From Lepisosteus oculatus (taxonomy: Eukaryota; Chordata; Actinopteri; Semionotiformes; Lepisosteidae), in assembly GCF_040954835.1 (NCBI RefSeq), contig NC_090707.1:31638570-31702569 (forward strand): a stretch of 64,000 nucleotides of DNA. The letters are read 5' to 3'. Below the pieces are notes generated by a model. That model made no database searches and was not told the DNA's origin. It saw only the letters and a list, made by a program, of their open reading frames with translations. Every line of letters starts with the position of its first letter. Within the stretch, counting starts at the first letter, position 1. The position numbers and the translations under genes were made by a program. This document shows positions 1 to 12,600 of this stretch, piece after piece.

Positions 1-396
1 AGTATTGATCTCAAAGCACTTAATTCATTTTTGTCACCACAATATCTCCAGAAAATATGAGAAAGGACTACAGGCGTGTGTTTTAAAGGCATCAATTAAA
101 TAATAAATAATAATATCGGCATGCATAACTGGATTTTTAAAAAATCTGAATCATAAAAAATAAAAATTTCAAAATCTTAAAAATGCCACCTTAACTATGT
201 TTTCTGAATCCCCTTATTAAAAAATTAGGGATGGACACACGATGACAAGCAGAACGACCAAGAACACTCGGCCATGACACAGCACTCGTTTTTTCAGTTC
301 TATTTCTAAAATAACACCTCACTGCTCAGTTTCACTTTCATTAAATTTAAGAAAGAATACCAAATCGTATTGTCTTACATAAATCTTCCACAAAGG
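1..396. other. Non-genic, nothing recognised
   Basis: A/T-rich, stop-dense in all frames. No repeat family or exon recognised. Confidence 0.5.
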
Positions 397-655
397 TGCG
401 GTGACTCTGTGGCTTAGGATCTGCGCCTGTTTGGCTGGAAGGTTGCCGGTTCAAATCCAGCGGCCGGCAGAGAAATCCTACTGCCTAATAGCTGACCCTG
501 CGCTCTGACCCCATCCAAGAAATTGCATATGGCCAATAAAGTGATCTTATATAATAACCGCCCGTATACAGGGCTGGAGACGCCCTCTTCCCTCGTGTGT
601 CTGCGTAGATGTGATGGTGTATCTCCCCTGTCCCTATGTGTGTAACTTTAATAAA
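397..655 (+). repeat. Second tRNA-derived SINE family, copy A
   Basis: Box-A-like TGGCTTAGGATC (410-421) and a perfect box B GGTTCAAATCC (448-458) give a tRNA-like head. The tail at 505-560 carries CCAAGAAATTGCATATGGCC then AATAAAG. It does not fold as an intact tRNA gene. Confidence 0.75.
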
Positions 656-1839
656 TGTCCTGCCAAACCCGTGCCAGAAACTGTTTCTTTCCGTTGCAGT
701 ACCCTAACCTCAAAATAACTGGACTAATACAGCTAATAAAAAGCTTAAATATTCCCAAATTCACAAGATGATATTTCTGTTTGAGACCTTCAGAATAACG
801 TAATGAAACGAACCGTTTCAGTTTTAATGAACACATTTGCTCTCCGTCTGAATATGGGACGGAGGACATGTTGTTCAAAAGTCAACCTTTTTCGTATTTA
901 TCGCTCGATACCCATATATTGAAATCTGTCAAAATTCTGAAATACCTCAAAACCATAGTCGTACTCACCACTAAAAAAAACAGTTTCTTTTTCTTCCCTT
1001 TCTTGAAGAGCTAAAAAAAACAGCACCCGCAGCACAGTAACTAAACACACAAAATCTAGCAAACTCCGAGTTTACGACACTTCCTGGAAAGTCTGCGCCT
1101 GATGTCACGGCCAGAGCAGAACCAAACAGATGCGACAGGTCTCGGTGGTCCTTGAACAAGTGGATGCAGTTGAAATGACTCTGTATTTCACGAACTTCAA
1201 AATATAAACTATATTTGTATACAAAAAATATAGTTAAAGTAGCCTATTTCATAAAGGTTTAAAAATATTGTAAATAAAACAAAATCGTAAGCCGAAAAGT
1301 GGTCTTATAATGTAACATTAAACATTGATTTTAATGTACAATATCATGCCATTTCCAGTACGTGAGAAATAAACACTAAGAATGTTATATTCCCTCTATA
1401 TATCACGGTGGTGTGGAGCACCAGAGTCTGCGCACACGACCACATTTTTACGTCTGTGTGAACTCAAGATGTACTGTGCTGGAAATGACACGGAATTAAA
1501 ACAGTGGCTGATAAAAACTAAGTGTTTTCTATAGTACTTAGATATACCGTGCTGCCGCCTCTTAAGTAAGGCAGGTGAAACGCCTGCGAGAAAATTAATA
1601 TATGTGTGAATGCCATGCTGTGGCAATTTTTTTGTCAGAAATTGTATGGAATACAATAGTAAATTAGTAAATAGTAAGTAGTAATAACAAATGGCATTTA
1701 ATGTAAACAGGTACAGTATATAAAATGTATTTAAAACATGTACTGTACATAATTTAAGAGTGTCAGCAGTAATCATCAGTGTTTAACGCTTAAATGTTGT
1801 GATACACAATCAGCACAAAGATATCGATAAACTGAAAAA
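656..1839. other. Non-genic, nothing recognised
   Basis: Only short open frames without family resemblance. The longest (126 codons, minus, 1396-1776) has no recognisable motif and hydrophobic, A/T-driven composition. Confidence 0.45.
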
Positions 1840-1853
1840 AATGCCTACTGATA

Positions 1854-2112
1854 CATTCATTTTCTAATGGCTTCATCCAATTTAGGGTCATGGGGGAGAT
1901 GGAGCCTATCTTGTGCAAGGTTGGATACACCATGAAGGACACACAGACACAAGGTCCATAATCTCCGTGCTTTTGGGAGGAAACCACAGAACCCAGCAGA
2001 AATCCACATGAAAACAAGGAGAACATACTGTACAAACTCGATACAGATAGCACCCGAGGAATTGAACCTTAGGCCCCAAGCACTGCTTATCACTGTGCCA
2101 CCACACCACCCT
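1854..2112 (-). repeat. tRNA-headed SINE (V-SINE-like), copy 1
   Basis: On the minus strand the right end reads GGTGGTGTGGTGGCACAGTG, a tRNA-like box A, with a box-B-like GGTTCAATTCC further in. Flanked by AATGCCTACTGATA and AATGCCTACTAATA (1840-1853, 2113-2126), a 14-bp target duplication with one mismatch. Lies 3' of AOX. Confidence 0.85.
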
Positions 2113-2126
2113 AATGCCTACTAATA

Positions 2127-3440
2127 AAATAGAATAATTACATTGTTGTGAAGCTAGCTGTTATATACAATATGTGAGGTGTTTCATCTAACATTTGTAA
2201 TTTATTAAACAAGAGGATGCTGTGTTATTGTAAGTATGTTGCTTATTAATCTGTTTCAATTTCTTACAATATCTTCTTACCATGGCAACTGGTGAAAACA
2301 TAAACTGAAAACCCTGTAGACAATAAGGCAAAGACAGAAAACACGGAAACACCAAGAACATAGCGCTAATTAATCACATGAGCTGGTGAAATATCCACTG
2401 AGGTGTGAAATGATCTATAAAATGTTTTTTGGTACTGTTCACCATTGCTATACAAGAAAAAGATCTGCAATGCAGCTGACACGTACAATGAACATAGACT
2501 TCATAATCACAGAGAAAATAAAGGACAGACTCCAACCGGGTGTGAAATATTAATGATATTGGAAAGCTGCAACATGCTGTGTTCTATGAACACATTTATG
2601 GGCATATATCATTATATTATAAATACTTATAATATAATTAATGCAACATTAATATGATCATGGATAGGCCATTCATCTGTTCTGATTTTCACATATAACA
2701 AAATCATTTGCAACTCAGTGCACAGTATCTTATTATCATCATAGAACTGTGAAAGAAACATCATGTTGATAGAGGTGCATCATAATACTGAAAGATCTGC
2801 TCCTTAATATTGCAGAGGGTAGGAGGACTTTCTTACACACTATAACATCACTCTTTAACTGTTATAATAAAAGGCTGCTTGTAGGCATGTCATTTTTATG
2901 ACAAACATAGGATTCATTTTATTTATTTTATACCAAAAACTATTTCAACTGCACATATTATCACGCCGTATGGTATAAAGCTGTTTGGCAATTACATGAC
3001 ATGACATACTGTATTATCATGATAAATTATATTGTCTACTGTGTGGGAAACACAAAGGGGAATCAATTGTATCCTCTTCTACTATCGTCATCTCTGTGAT
3101 CTCTACCTGTTTGTTTCTACAATGGATGGCAGTTCTCCCTTTAGACCGTCCATAATAAGTCTGTGTCACATGTTGTTGTGACACAGATGACTCCATTATT
3201 TAAAAACAAAAATGAAAATCTCACAGTTTCCACCTTTTGTCCCTACAGTACTTCACTGTCAATGTTAACTTTGAAAGTACATTCTGATAGGGTAATATGA
3301 AAGACATTTGTCTTTGGTGCAGACAAAATAGTGCCACTCAAAGTTGTAGTTCTATTTTCACCACTGTTAGCAACATATAACCATATGTGTTATGCCACAG
3401 AGAGAAATAAAATGAAAAACAAGACAAAAAAACATACTTG
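2127..3440. other. AOX 3' flank, nothing recognised
   Basis: A/T-rich sequence downstream of the AOX polyadenylation site. No exon or repeat identified. Confidence 0.45.
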
Positions 3441-3467
3441 GAATTGAAAGGTCTTTGTTGAACTTTT

Positions 3468-3473
3468 TTTATT
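3468..3473 (-). terminator. AOX polyadenylation signal
   Basis: Minus-strand AATAAA 168 bp past the stop codon, the first in the 3' untranslated region. Cleavage would fall about 10-30 bp further on, near 3440-3455. Confidence 0.6.
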
Positions 3474-3640
3474 GTTAGTATTGGATAAGAGAAAACAGTC
3501 AAGCATTAGATAACAACAGAAGACAAGAAAGAAAATTGAACAATTTCACGAGTTTGATAGGAGAAGTATAAAATGCAAAGAAACGGTATTTTAAAACATA
3601 CACTGATACATGTAAGACACTTGGGATCTGTGTACTCTCT

Positions 3641-3691
3641 TTACACATCAATAGCCCATGGAATGAAAGTTCCAGGCTCAGCAGCAGGTAC
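3641..3691 (-). CDS. AOX1: AOX exon 35 (stop codon)
   Basis: Residues 1322-1337, [16 protein letters not shown] then TAA. This matches the family C-terminus xEPGTxxPWxI. Acceptor CTTTTTCAG, phase 0. It lies 2.5 kb beyond exon 34 across a degenerate Tc1 remnant. Confidence 0.92.
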   Translation of the reverse strand, partial: VPAAEPGTFIPWAIDV

Positions 3692-6600
3692 CTGAAAAAG
3701 CAAGACAAAAATGGCAGCCCTTAATTCTCAGCTTGCAGGATATTCAGTCACTCAATGTGCACATAAAACTTCATATAAGTGCATCTTTGATACTGATAGC
3801 TTATAACATTGTATTTAAAACCTGATTTTTTCAAACTGAAGACTACTAAGACCAAGATACTGTAAGGTATGCCAGCAAAACTAAACTAAAATATGAAAAA
3901 CAATGAACCCCCTACCCGAAATATCTTGATTGCATAAACATTGGGCCCTTGGAGTCCAAATGAATATTTGGTGGAAGCACCTATGGCAGCTATTACAGTT
4001 GTGATGTTTTTTGAGTAAAACAACACAACACAAGCTTGGTGCATTGTTTTACCCAGCACAAGCTTGTAGCAATTTTTCCCATTCTTCTTGGCAGATTAGC
4101 TCAAGATCTTGAGCCTGCTTAAGAACAGCAGTTGTCAAGTTTTTGTTTCACTCATTTACAACTGTATTTTACACAGGACTTTTATTTTCTTTTACTTCAG
4201 TGTAGCTTTTGGCATGTGCTTTTGATCATCTTTGTCCCAGTTTTAGGTCTTCAAGATTTTCCAGTAAATTGCTCTATCTATGTTCATCTTTGACAAGCTT
4301 CCTACTCCCTGCTAATGAGAAGCAGAATTATAACATCATTCCAACACTACCATGGTTGACTGTATGAATGGTTTTGACTGAGCTAGGTTTGTGTCAGATA
4401 AATTCCTTGGTACTTTGAATCACAAAGTGACAGTTTTATGGTCTCATCTGACAACAAAACCTTTTGTCACAACTTTGCTGTTTCACTTAGCTACTATTTC
4501 AAATCCATACAGTTCCCCTTTGTGGAGTGAGTGGGATATTGTTGATCCAAGGACATTTTCTCCTATCTCAGCTACTGAACTTTGTAATGCTTTCAAGGTC
4601 AACATTGGACTCATATGGGCCTCCTTCATCCGTCTCATCCTTGCCCAGCTGCTCATTTTGGAGTAACTGATCTTCGCATGTCTGTGTGCGTTTCACTTCT
4701 TCATGATCAACTTCACCATGATTAAAGAAACATTAAGGGTCTAAAATGTTTTTGTACTCTTTCCCGATCTGTGCCTTTATACAGCTTTGTTCCTGTGTTG
4801 TTTTAGATGTCCTTGATCTTCATGTTCGAATCTTAAGCATAAAAGTTGCATTTTGAATAAAGAGACAGGTGTATTTATTTTGAACCACAGTTAATGCACA
4901 AAAAAGAGGCTCCTCAATTAATACCGTATCTTGTTTTGTTAATTCTCCTTGCATAAATTAATTTAGACTGGCAACAGAAAAGAGTATGAATACTTATGCA
5001 GTCATGAAGTTTCAATTTTTCTTTCATATTATCTAAGATCTTTTTTCTGCTTTGAATGGGTGGAGTATGTTGTGTATATAACAATATTAAATGCAATTTC
5101 AAAGTGTCATGACTGCAGGCTGTCCAGAAACAAAATAAGAACTGTGCACTGAATACTTTTGCAAGGAACTGTAAAAAAAATTGACAAAATATTTTTTATT
5201 TATAAATATGAAAACAGTTCCAGATTTCCCATTAAGCACTGTAGGCACAGTGCCTAGGGCTTATGAAATTTTAAGGGCCTACGAAGGAGGGAAACACTAG
5301 TGACTAACGAAAAACAAGCTGCTTGCGATGCTTGCTTGCGATGCTTGCGATCGACTCTAGATGCTCCAAGTCAATAATCATATGCTATCTAGCGGGTGTT
5401 CTAGAAACTAGAAGTATCGAAGTGATGGTTGCTCGACTCGCTCCATCGATCACGTGGTTTAGCATTAGAACAGTTTAAAGTGCATCATGTCAATCATGTA
5501 ATTTGATTGGCATTTACCCCTCTTTTTGCACATTTCGGAGTGAAAGTGCCTAGGGCCTACTAACACCAAAATCCGGCCCTGATTACAAACGCCTTTCATT
5601 AATTGAATTAGACCTATGGGGATAGTGCAAATTACAGAAAACGGCTTTATTAAGAATAAGAAAATCATGGATAAATCGTTCATTATCATAAGTCAATGAA
5701 TCACTATTCATAAGATAAGATACCACAAAGAATCAGGAGCACTCTTACACCTTCTGTGCCAGTTCACCTTGAATGTGTTACTAACATCAAAAAAGCCTCT
5801 TTGATATTTTAGCATTGGTGAGCCTGTTTTACGTACCAGAGGACCTGTTTGTTCTGGTTGTATGCAAAATCATTTCATTTGATCACCCATGCACAAGGAC
5901 ACTGGTATACTTTTTAGCACAACAGATCTAACCCACTTGATCTGGTTTTTATTGCATCTAAACTCCTACTGACTTTACCGAATCAATCATTGGGTTAATT
6001 GGTCTAAATTACAACTCTTGTCAAATTTTGTAGGTTATGTAAAACAAATATTTGGAACACTGGATTTCCAGGATCAGGAGTATGTATCACTGCATTCGGG
6101 ATTCTTTGAACAATGTTACTTACTGGTGATCTGTTTGGAACACTCTCGAGTCTTAAATAAGAAAAATACTGTACTTTTAATCAGAAAGCCATACCATTTG
6201 TGTGAACTGATCCACACAGGCCAAGCAGATCTTCTCTGGTGTGGCTGGAGAGTTCAGGGGAAAGTTACCACTCAGCCCACTGTCTTTCCTTGCTGCAGCA
6301 ATCGCCTCTTTGATGGCAAAAAAGATGGTGCACCCAAAAAATACAGTTGGCTCGCCAATGCCCTGCAATAAAGCAGCACAAGTTCCATCTCATTTAAGAA
6401 CTAAACAAGGCACTTGAAATAAAACCCCTGCTTTTAACATGTAGCATAGAACACAGGTATTTCATGTCTTGAAATATATGTCTTACCTCATAAAGAATGT
6501 GCTCCACCCTCCCTCTAAGGAACATCTTCATGAAAAAAGCCGATCAGATTGAATCCCACTCATCCTTCTAGTTGCAATATACTATAGGCTCCAAAGGCTG

Positions 6601-9600
6601 TCATATTTTAATGAATATCCTACATTTCATATCTAGGATCTTTGTTTGCAAAATCCTCATTTTTCCTTATTACCTGTACTATTTTGTACTTGCACTACAT
6701 TCATTTCACAGAATCTAAAGCTCTCATCAGATCACATCACAGTAAAACACATTTACAATTGTATTAGTAAAATGAGTTTTATTATATGGTCTTATTTGGT
6801 TTCACTATTCAGTTTAAATATTAAATCAGATAGCTCTAATTCAGACTGCTCAGCTGAACTCAACTGTACAGTGCACGTCTATGTGGCTTTGCCACAGATT
6901 CTCTTAACTTATGGAAGTACTGTATGTGAGAAAAAGTCAAATGTAGAATCAACTTGCCTTTGAGAAGTAGATTGCATGTGGGTTAATTGAATTTGCCAGG
7001 AGAGAGACATTCAGCTGGGGTGGGATATCACAGAGCGCAGGAATTTTATAATCCGATGGGCCTCTTGTCAGAAGAACTCCCTCTGAAGAGAACTTCAGCT
7101 CCTCAATGGTGTACAGTCCAAGCCCCTGAACAAAACCCCCTTCAATCTGAAAAACAAAATAACGTTTTATATTTCTCTATGCTATTACGATCATGTATAA
7201 CTAATTATATTAATAATCCTTACTGACCACCTTATTGACATTCTGACACTGATGCTACCCAGCCCTAAATTAGGTCCTGTCAGGAGGGAGTTTGATGTCC
7301 CAGGATAGACTGATTCACAAACATGACTCAGGACTCATGTCAGTTAATCAGTTTCCTTCCCAGGATCCTCACATTTCAAGGCAGTACCAGTCTTGTCATG
7401 GTTTAGTTCAAGTAGGGAGCTGCGTCAGCATGCGTAGGCTGCAAAGGAACAAGTACAGGTTTATTCCATACTGGAAAGAGGAGAAAAGAAACACAATCCA
7501 CAAGGCTGTGGAGCCTTCTTCAGGTGTTCTTCATACTCTTCTTCACACCCGAAGAAGGCCCCACAGCTGAAACATTGTGTTTCTTTTCTTCTTTTTTCAG
7601 CATGAAATAAACCTTTACTTGTTCCTGTCATAGTTTATACACATACTGTACATATACTCATATACTGTATATATGTATTATGAGTACATATATATTAATA
7701 ATATACTGATTAGAATTATGACAAGAATATATTCACCTAATCTGCATACTTTTAATCCCTGTCTCATACAACATCCAGCTACAAATTATGCTGCATTTCA
7801 CAATGCTAGCAAAAACAACAATTCTGTACTTTATAATAATAATAATTGCTTAAACTTATATAAGGTTTTTCTGGACACTCCAGTCAAAGCACTTTACAGG
7901 TAATGGGGACTCCCCTCCACCACCACCAATGTGCAGCATCCACCTGGATGATGCAACAGCATAGTGCGCCAGAACGCTCACCACACATCAGCTATCAGTG
8001 GGGAGGAGAGTAATGAAGCCAATTCATAGAGGGGGATTGTTAGCAGGCCATGATTGATAAAGGCCAATGGGAAATTTGGCCAGGACACCGGAGTTACACC
8101 CCTACACTTTTTGAGAAGCGCCCTGGGATTTTTAATGACCACAGAGAGTCAGGACCTCGGTTTTACATCTCATCCGAAGGACGGCACCTGTTTACAGTAT
8201 AGTGTACCCGTCAATATACTGGGGCATTAGGAACCACATGGACCACAGGGTGAGCACCCCCCGCTGGCCCCACTAACACTTCTTCCAGCAGCAACCTTAG
8301 TTGTTCCCAGGAGGTCTCCCATCCAGGTACTGACCAGGCTCACACCTACTTAGCAGCAGTGGGTTGCCAGTTGTGAGTTGCAGGGTGATATGGCTGCTGG
8401 CTGCAAGTACTTTGCACTTTTCGTCTGGCTGCTCCATTTTCCTCAGTCCAAACTACTAGTATTTTAATTTGCTTCTGTAAAATTGGCCCTGGTGTGAGTG
8501 TCTGTGTCTATGCGTGCCCTGTGTGTGTATCTCGGTATCCTGTCCAGGGTGTCTCCTGCTAGGTGCCCAATGCTTCCCAGGACAGGCTCCGGTCCATCAT
8601 GACCCTGAATTGATAAGCAGTTATTGACATTGATGTACTGTATTATTACTTAGAATGTACAAAGATGATTGTGTTTGGCTGCATTATTGGCCAATCTTTT
8701 CATCTGCCACACAGAAGCAGTTGTGAAAGCATACAGTACATGTATACCTGCCCGATGTCAAGAGCTGGGTTGAGGCTTTGGCCAACATCCATCACGATAT
8801 CCGTTCTTACATTCTGCAATTCAGAAAATAAGTGGTAACAGTTAAAAGACAGTGGAAATGACAAGAGACATGAGGAAAAAGTCAATTGCACTTTCTCTGA
8901 TTTCAAGCCCTTTAAACAGAGAGGCACCTTATGATCTCCAGTTAGGCAGTCAATTTCTACTTCTGAGCAGCAGGCTCCAAAGGTGAAGTAATAGTAGGCC
9001 TGTCCCTCACTCTTTTCCCAGTCAACACTTGTGTGCGGGCCCCTGTGGTGAAAATAATTGTTTAGGGCTCAATCTTAATCACATTGATCACATAAAACTT
9101 TAAATGCTTTACTGAAAAGGAGAGCAATTAAGTTACTCCATCTTAATTTTCTCCTGTTGGTAACTGGTCTTACTACAGAAGACAAATGTACCCTCGGGTT
9201 AAACAAGGTGAAGATAACTTACATGAAGAAGCCTGTTGCAGATAAGCTCACTTTCTGACAGTAAGCCTCTTTTATCTGTTAAACGGATTAACACAAATAT
9301 TAGATTTAATAGTCCATCTTAAAAAAATCAAATGTTATGTCTTGCACTATTGCTTGTTTTATAATCATGTGTTTATACTGCCACACTGCTCTGTGTTGAG
9401 TGATTTATAAGTATGCATATAAATTATATATATACAGTGCCTTGCGAAAGTATTCGGCCCCCTTGAACTTTTCAACCTTTTGCCACATTTCAGGCTTCAA
9501 ACATAAAGATATAATTTTTTTATTTTATGTGAAGAATCACCAACAAGTGGGACACATTTGTGAAGTGGAACGAAATCTATTGGATTTTTGAAACTTTTTT

Positions 9601-12600
9601 AACTAATAAAAAAATGAAAAGTGGGGCGTGCAAAATTATTCGGCCCCCTTGCGATAATACTTTGTAGAGCCACCTTTTGCTGCGATTACAGCTGCAAGTC
9701 GCTTGGGGTATGTCTCTATCAGTTTTGCACATCGAGAGACTGAAATTCTTGCCCATTCTTCCTTGCAAAACAGCTCGAGCTCAGTGAGGTTGGGTGGGGA
9801 GCGTTTGTGAACAGCAGTTTTCAGCTCTTCCCACAGATTCTCGATTGGATTCAGGTCTGGACTTTGACTTGGCCATTCAAACACCTGGATACGTTTATTT
9901 GTGAACCATTCCTTTGTAGATTTTGCTGTATGTTTGGGATCATTGTCTTGTTGGAAGATAAATCTCTGTCCCAGTTTCAGGTCTTTTGCAGACTCCAACA
10001 GGTTTTCATCCAGAATGGTTCTGTATTTGGCTGCATCCATCTTCCCCTCAATTTTAACCATCTTCCCTGTCCCTGCTGAAGAAAAGCAGGCCCAAACCAT
10101 GATGCTGCCACCACCATGTTTGACAGTGGGGATGGTGTGTTGAGGGTGATGAGCTGTGTTGCTTTTACGCCAAACATATCGTTTTGCATTGTGGCCAAAA
10201 AGTTCGATTTTGGTTTCATCTGAGCAGAGCACCTTCTTCCACATGTTTGGGGTGTCTCCCAGGTGGCTTGTGGCAAACTTTAGACGAGACCTTTTATGGA
10301 TATCTTTAGAAATGGCTTTCTTCTTGCCACTCTTCCATAAAGGCCAGATTTGTGCAGTGTAAGACCGATTGTTGTCCTATGGACAGACTCTCCCACCTCA
10401 GCTGTAGTTCTCTGCAGTTCATCCAGAGTGATCATGGGCCTCTTGGCTGCATCTCTGATCAGTCTTCTCCTTGTCTGAGCTGAAAGTTTAGAGGGACGGC
10501 CAGGTCTTGGTAGATTTGCAGTGGTCTGATACTCCTTCCATTTCAAGATGATCGCTTGCACAGTGCTCCTTGGGATGTTTGAAGCTTGGGAAATCTTTTT
10601 GTATCCAAATCCGGCTTTAAACTTCTCCACAACAGTATTACGGACCTGCCTGGTGTGTTCCTTGCTCTTCATGATGCTCTCTGCACTTTCAACAGAACTT
10701 TGAGACTATCACAGAGCAGGTGCATTTATACAGAGACTTGATTACACACAGGTGGATTCTATTTATCACCATCAGTCATTTAGGACAACATTGGATCATT
10801 CAGAGATCCTCGCTGAACTTCTGGAGTGAGTTTGCTGCACTGAAAGTAAAGGGGCCGAATAATTTTGCACGCCCCACTTTTCATTTTTTTATTAGTTAAA
10901 AAAGTTTCAAAAATCCAATAGATTTCGTTCCACTTCACAATTGTGTCCCACTTGTTGGTGATTCTTCACATAAAATAAAAAATTTATATCTTTATGTTTG
11001 AAGCCTGAAATGTGGCAAAAGGTTGAAAAGTTCAAGGGGGCCGAATACTTTCGCAAGGCACTGTACACTGTATGTTTTTAAGTAGCACAGCTGCTATACA
11101 GTGCATCTACTACCGTTTTTAGTAAGACTGCAATTTATAACACCATCACTCTTGTTATGATGATACTTCCATAATTGATCAAATAAATATTAGTTATATG
11201 ATTAATATTATTAACCTAGACCTTTTCAAATCCATCGTTATTGCTAACATGTTGCACTGGAAATCTAGGCTAATTTGATTTTTGAGGAAATAAAATTGCT
11301 TCAGATTTAAATACTTTCAGACTAAATGTTTTCAAACCAGATAAGAGAGAACTTTTGTTTGAAGAAATGTACAATTACGACAGTTTGTGAAAAGATAAAC
11401 AGCTATTTCTCCGAAAAGGACTGTTAACAGTTACTCTGATTGTCGGGTGAGTATCGTAAATCCTTACCCACTCTGCCCAGGTGTATTTGGGGTGCTCTCT
11501 CATGATTGGCTCAAGACGGTTCATCAGTTTTTCACAGCCATCCTAATTGATAATTAATATTAATATTAATATTCTATTAGGACTAATATTTTAATTTAGC
11601 AGATAATCGGTTTGCCACACTACCAATACCTTTAAAGCCACTTTATTGTTTTTCCAATTTAGACATTATTTCCCGTGATTTTTCATGTACTGCTTGTATA
11701 TTTTGTCTTTACTACGGAAGCGCATTGCTGCCACCAAGGGAAAAAAAATAATTACGAGATAGCAACGATTACTTCAGTATATGTACAACTTGTTATGTTG
11801 TGCATTGAACGCATCTAGAAGCTATTGTAAACTTGACTGGCACTTCCGGTTTAATGGTCGTGTCAACATCCAGTGGTGCAGAATTCGTAGGGATTTACTT
11901 TCGACTGGGTCGTAATGAAATCTTGCAATTTTTAGCAAATATGAACAGAATCATCATAAGCATGAGGACCACCTTTGTGGGATTTCGAGATTAAAGCAAT
12001 AATGGATCCGTTATTAACAGTCACACGTGCAGTCAGTCCTACTGCTTAAAACTGTAAGTCCGCACGTAGCGATATAGGTATTATGCAGTATGGCAATTGT
12101 GCTATCACGTGATCACATAAATATTTGATCATTTCCTGACTGTTAAAAGCCATTCAGAAACACCCCTTTAGGCGAAACATCACAGTTCACAATAACAACT
12201 TGAACACGTTTTTAAATATGCGTACTTCAGATTTTAACTTATTATTTGAAGGTTTTGTTTTTGTGGACACTGCCGTCAAAAATAATATTTTTGATTGAAT
12301 TATGCTAACTTCCCTGTTTGACATGATAATATGTGGTTATGTGCTCTCTGCCTTAATTTCTAATCATGCCTGACTGGATATTCTAACTGCTGTACATGTT
12401 GTTAAAGATGATAAAGTTTGCCTTCAATTATTTCATCCATTTGCATCTCCTCTTTATTTTTGTCTTATCGGTTGTGTGCTCTTAGAGCTCTGACTCCAGA
12501 ATTTGCTCTGCTTTGTATTGAAGATCAGATTAAACCTTCTCTGTACAGTATGTTCACAGTAACTGTGAGAGATGGGTGAATGTGGAGGGTATATTTGCAT

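Noticed and set aside
410..470. A tRNA gene
   Set aside because: Box A and B are present, but there is no acceptor-stem pairing or proper anticodon arm, and the sequence continues into a SINE shared with 41699-41966.
1396..1776. 126-codon minus-strand open frame
   Set aside because: A/T-driven hydrophobic translation without motif, splice or neighbour support.
6018..6371. 117-codon plus-strand open frame
   Set aside because: It is the antisense shadow of AOX exon 34 and flanking intron.
8290..8404. A functional 5S rRNA gene
   Set aside because: The resemblance covers only part of 5S, is diverged, continues into a SINE body and recurs eight times with the same tail.
9807..10362. Plus-strand open frames of 68-90 codons in the Tc1 element
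   Set aside because: They are antisense to the transposase, whose minus-strand reading has clear DDE motifs.
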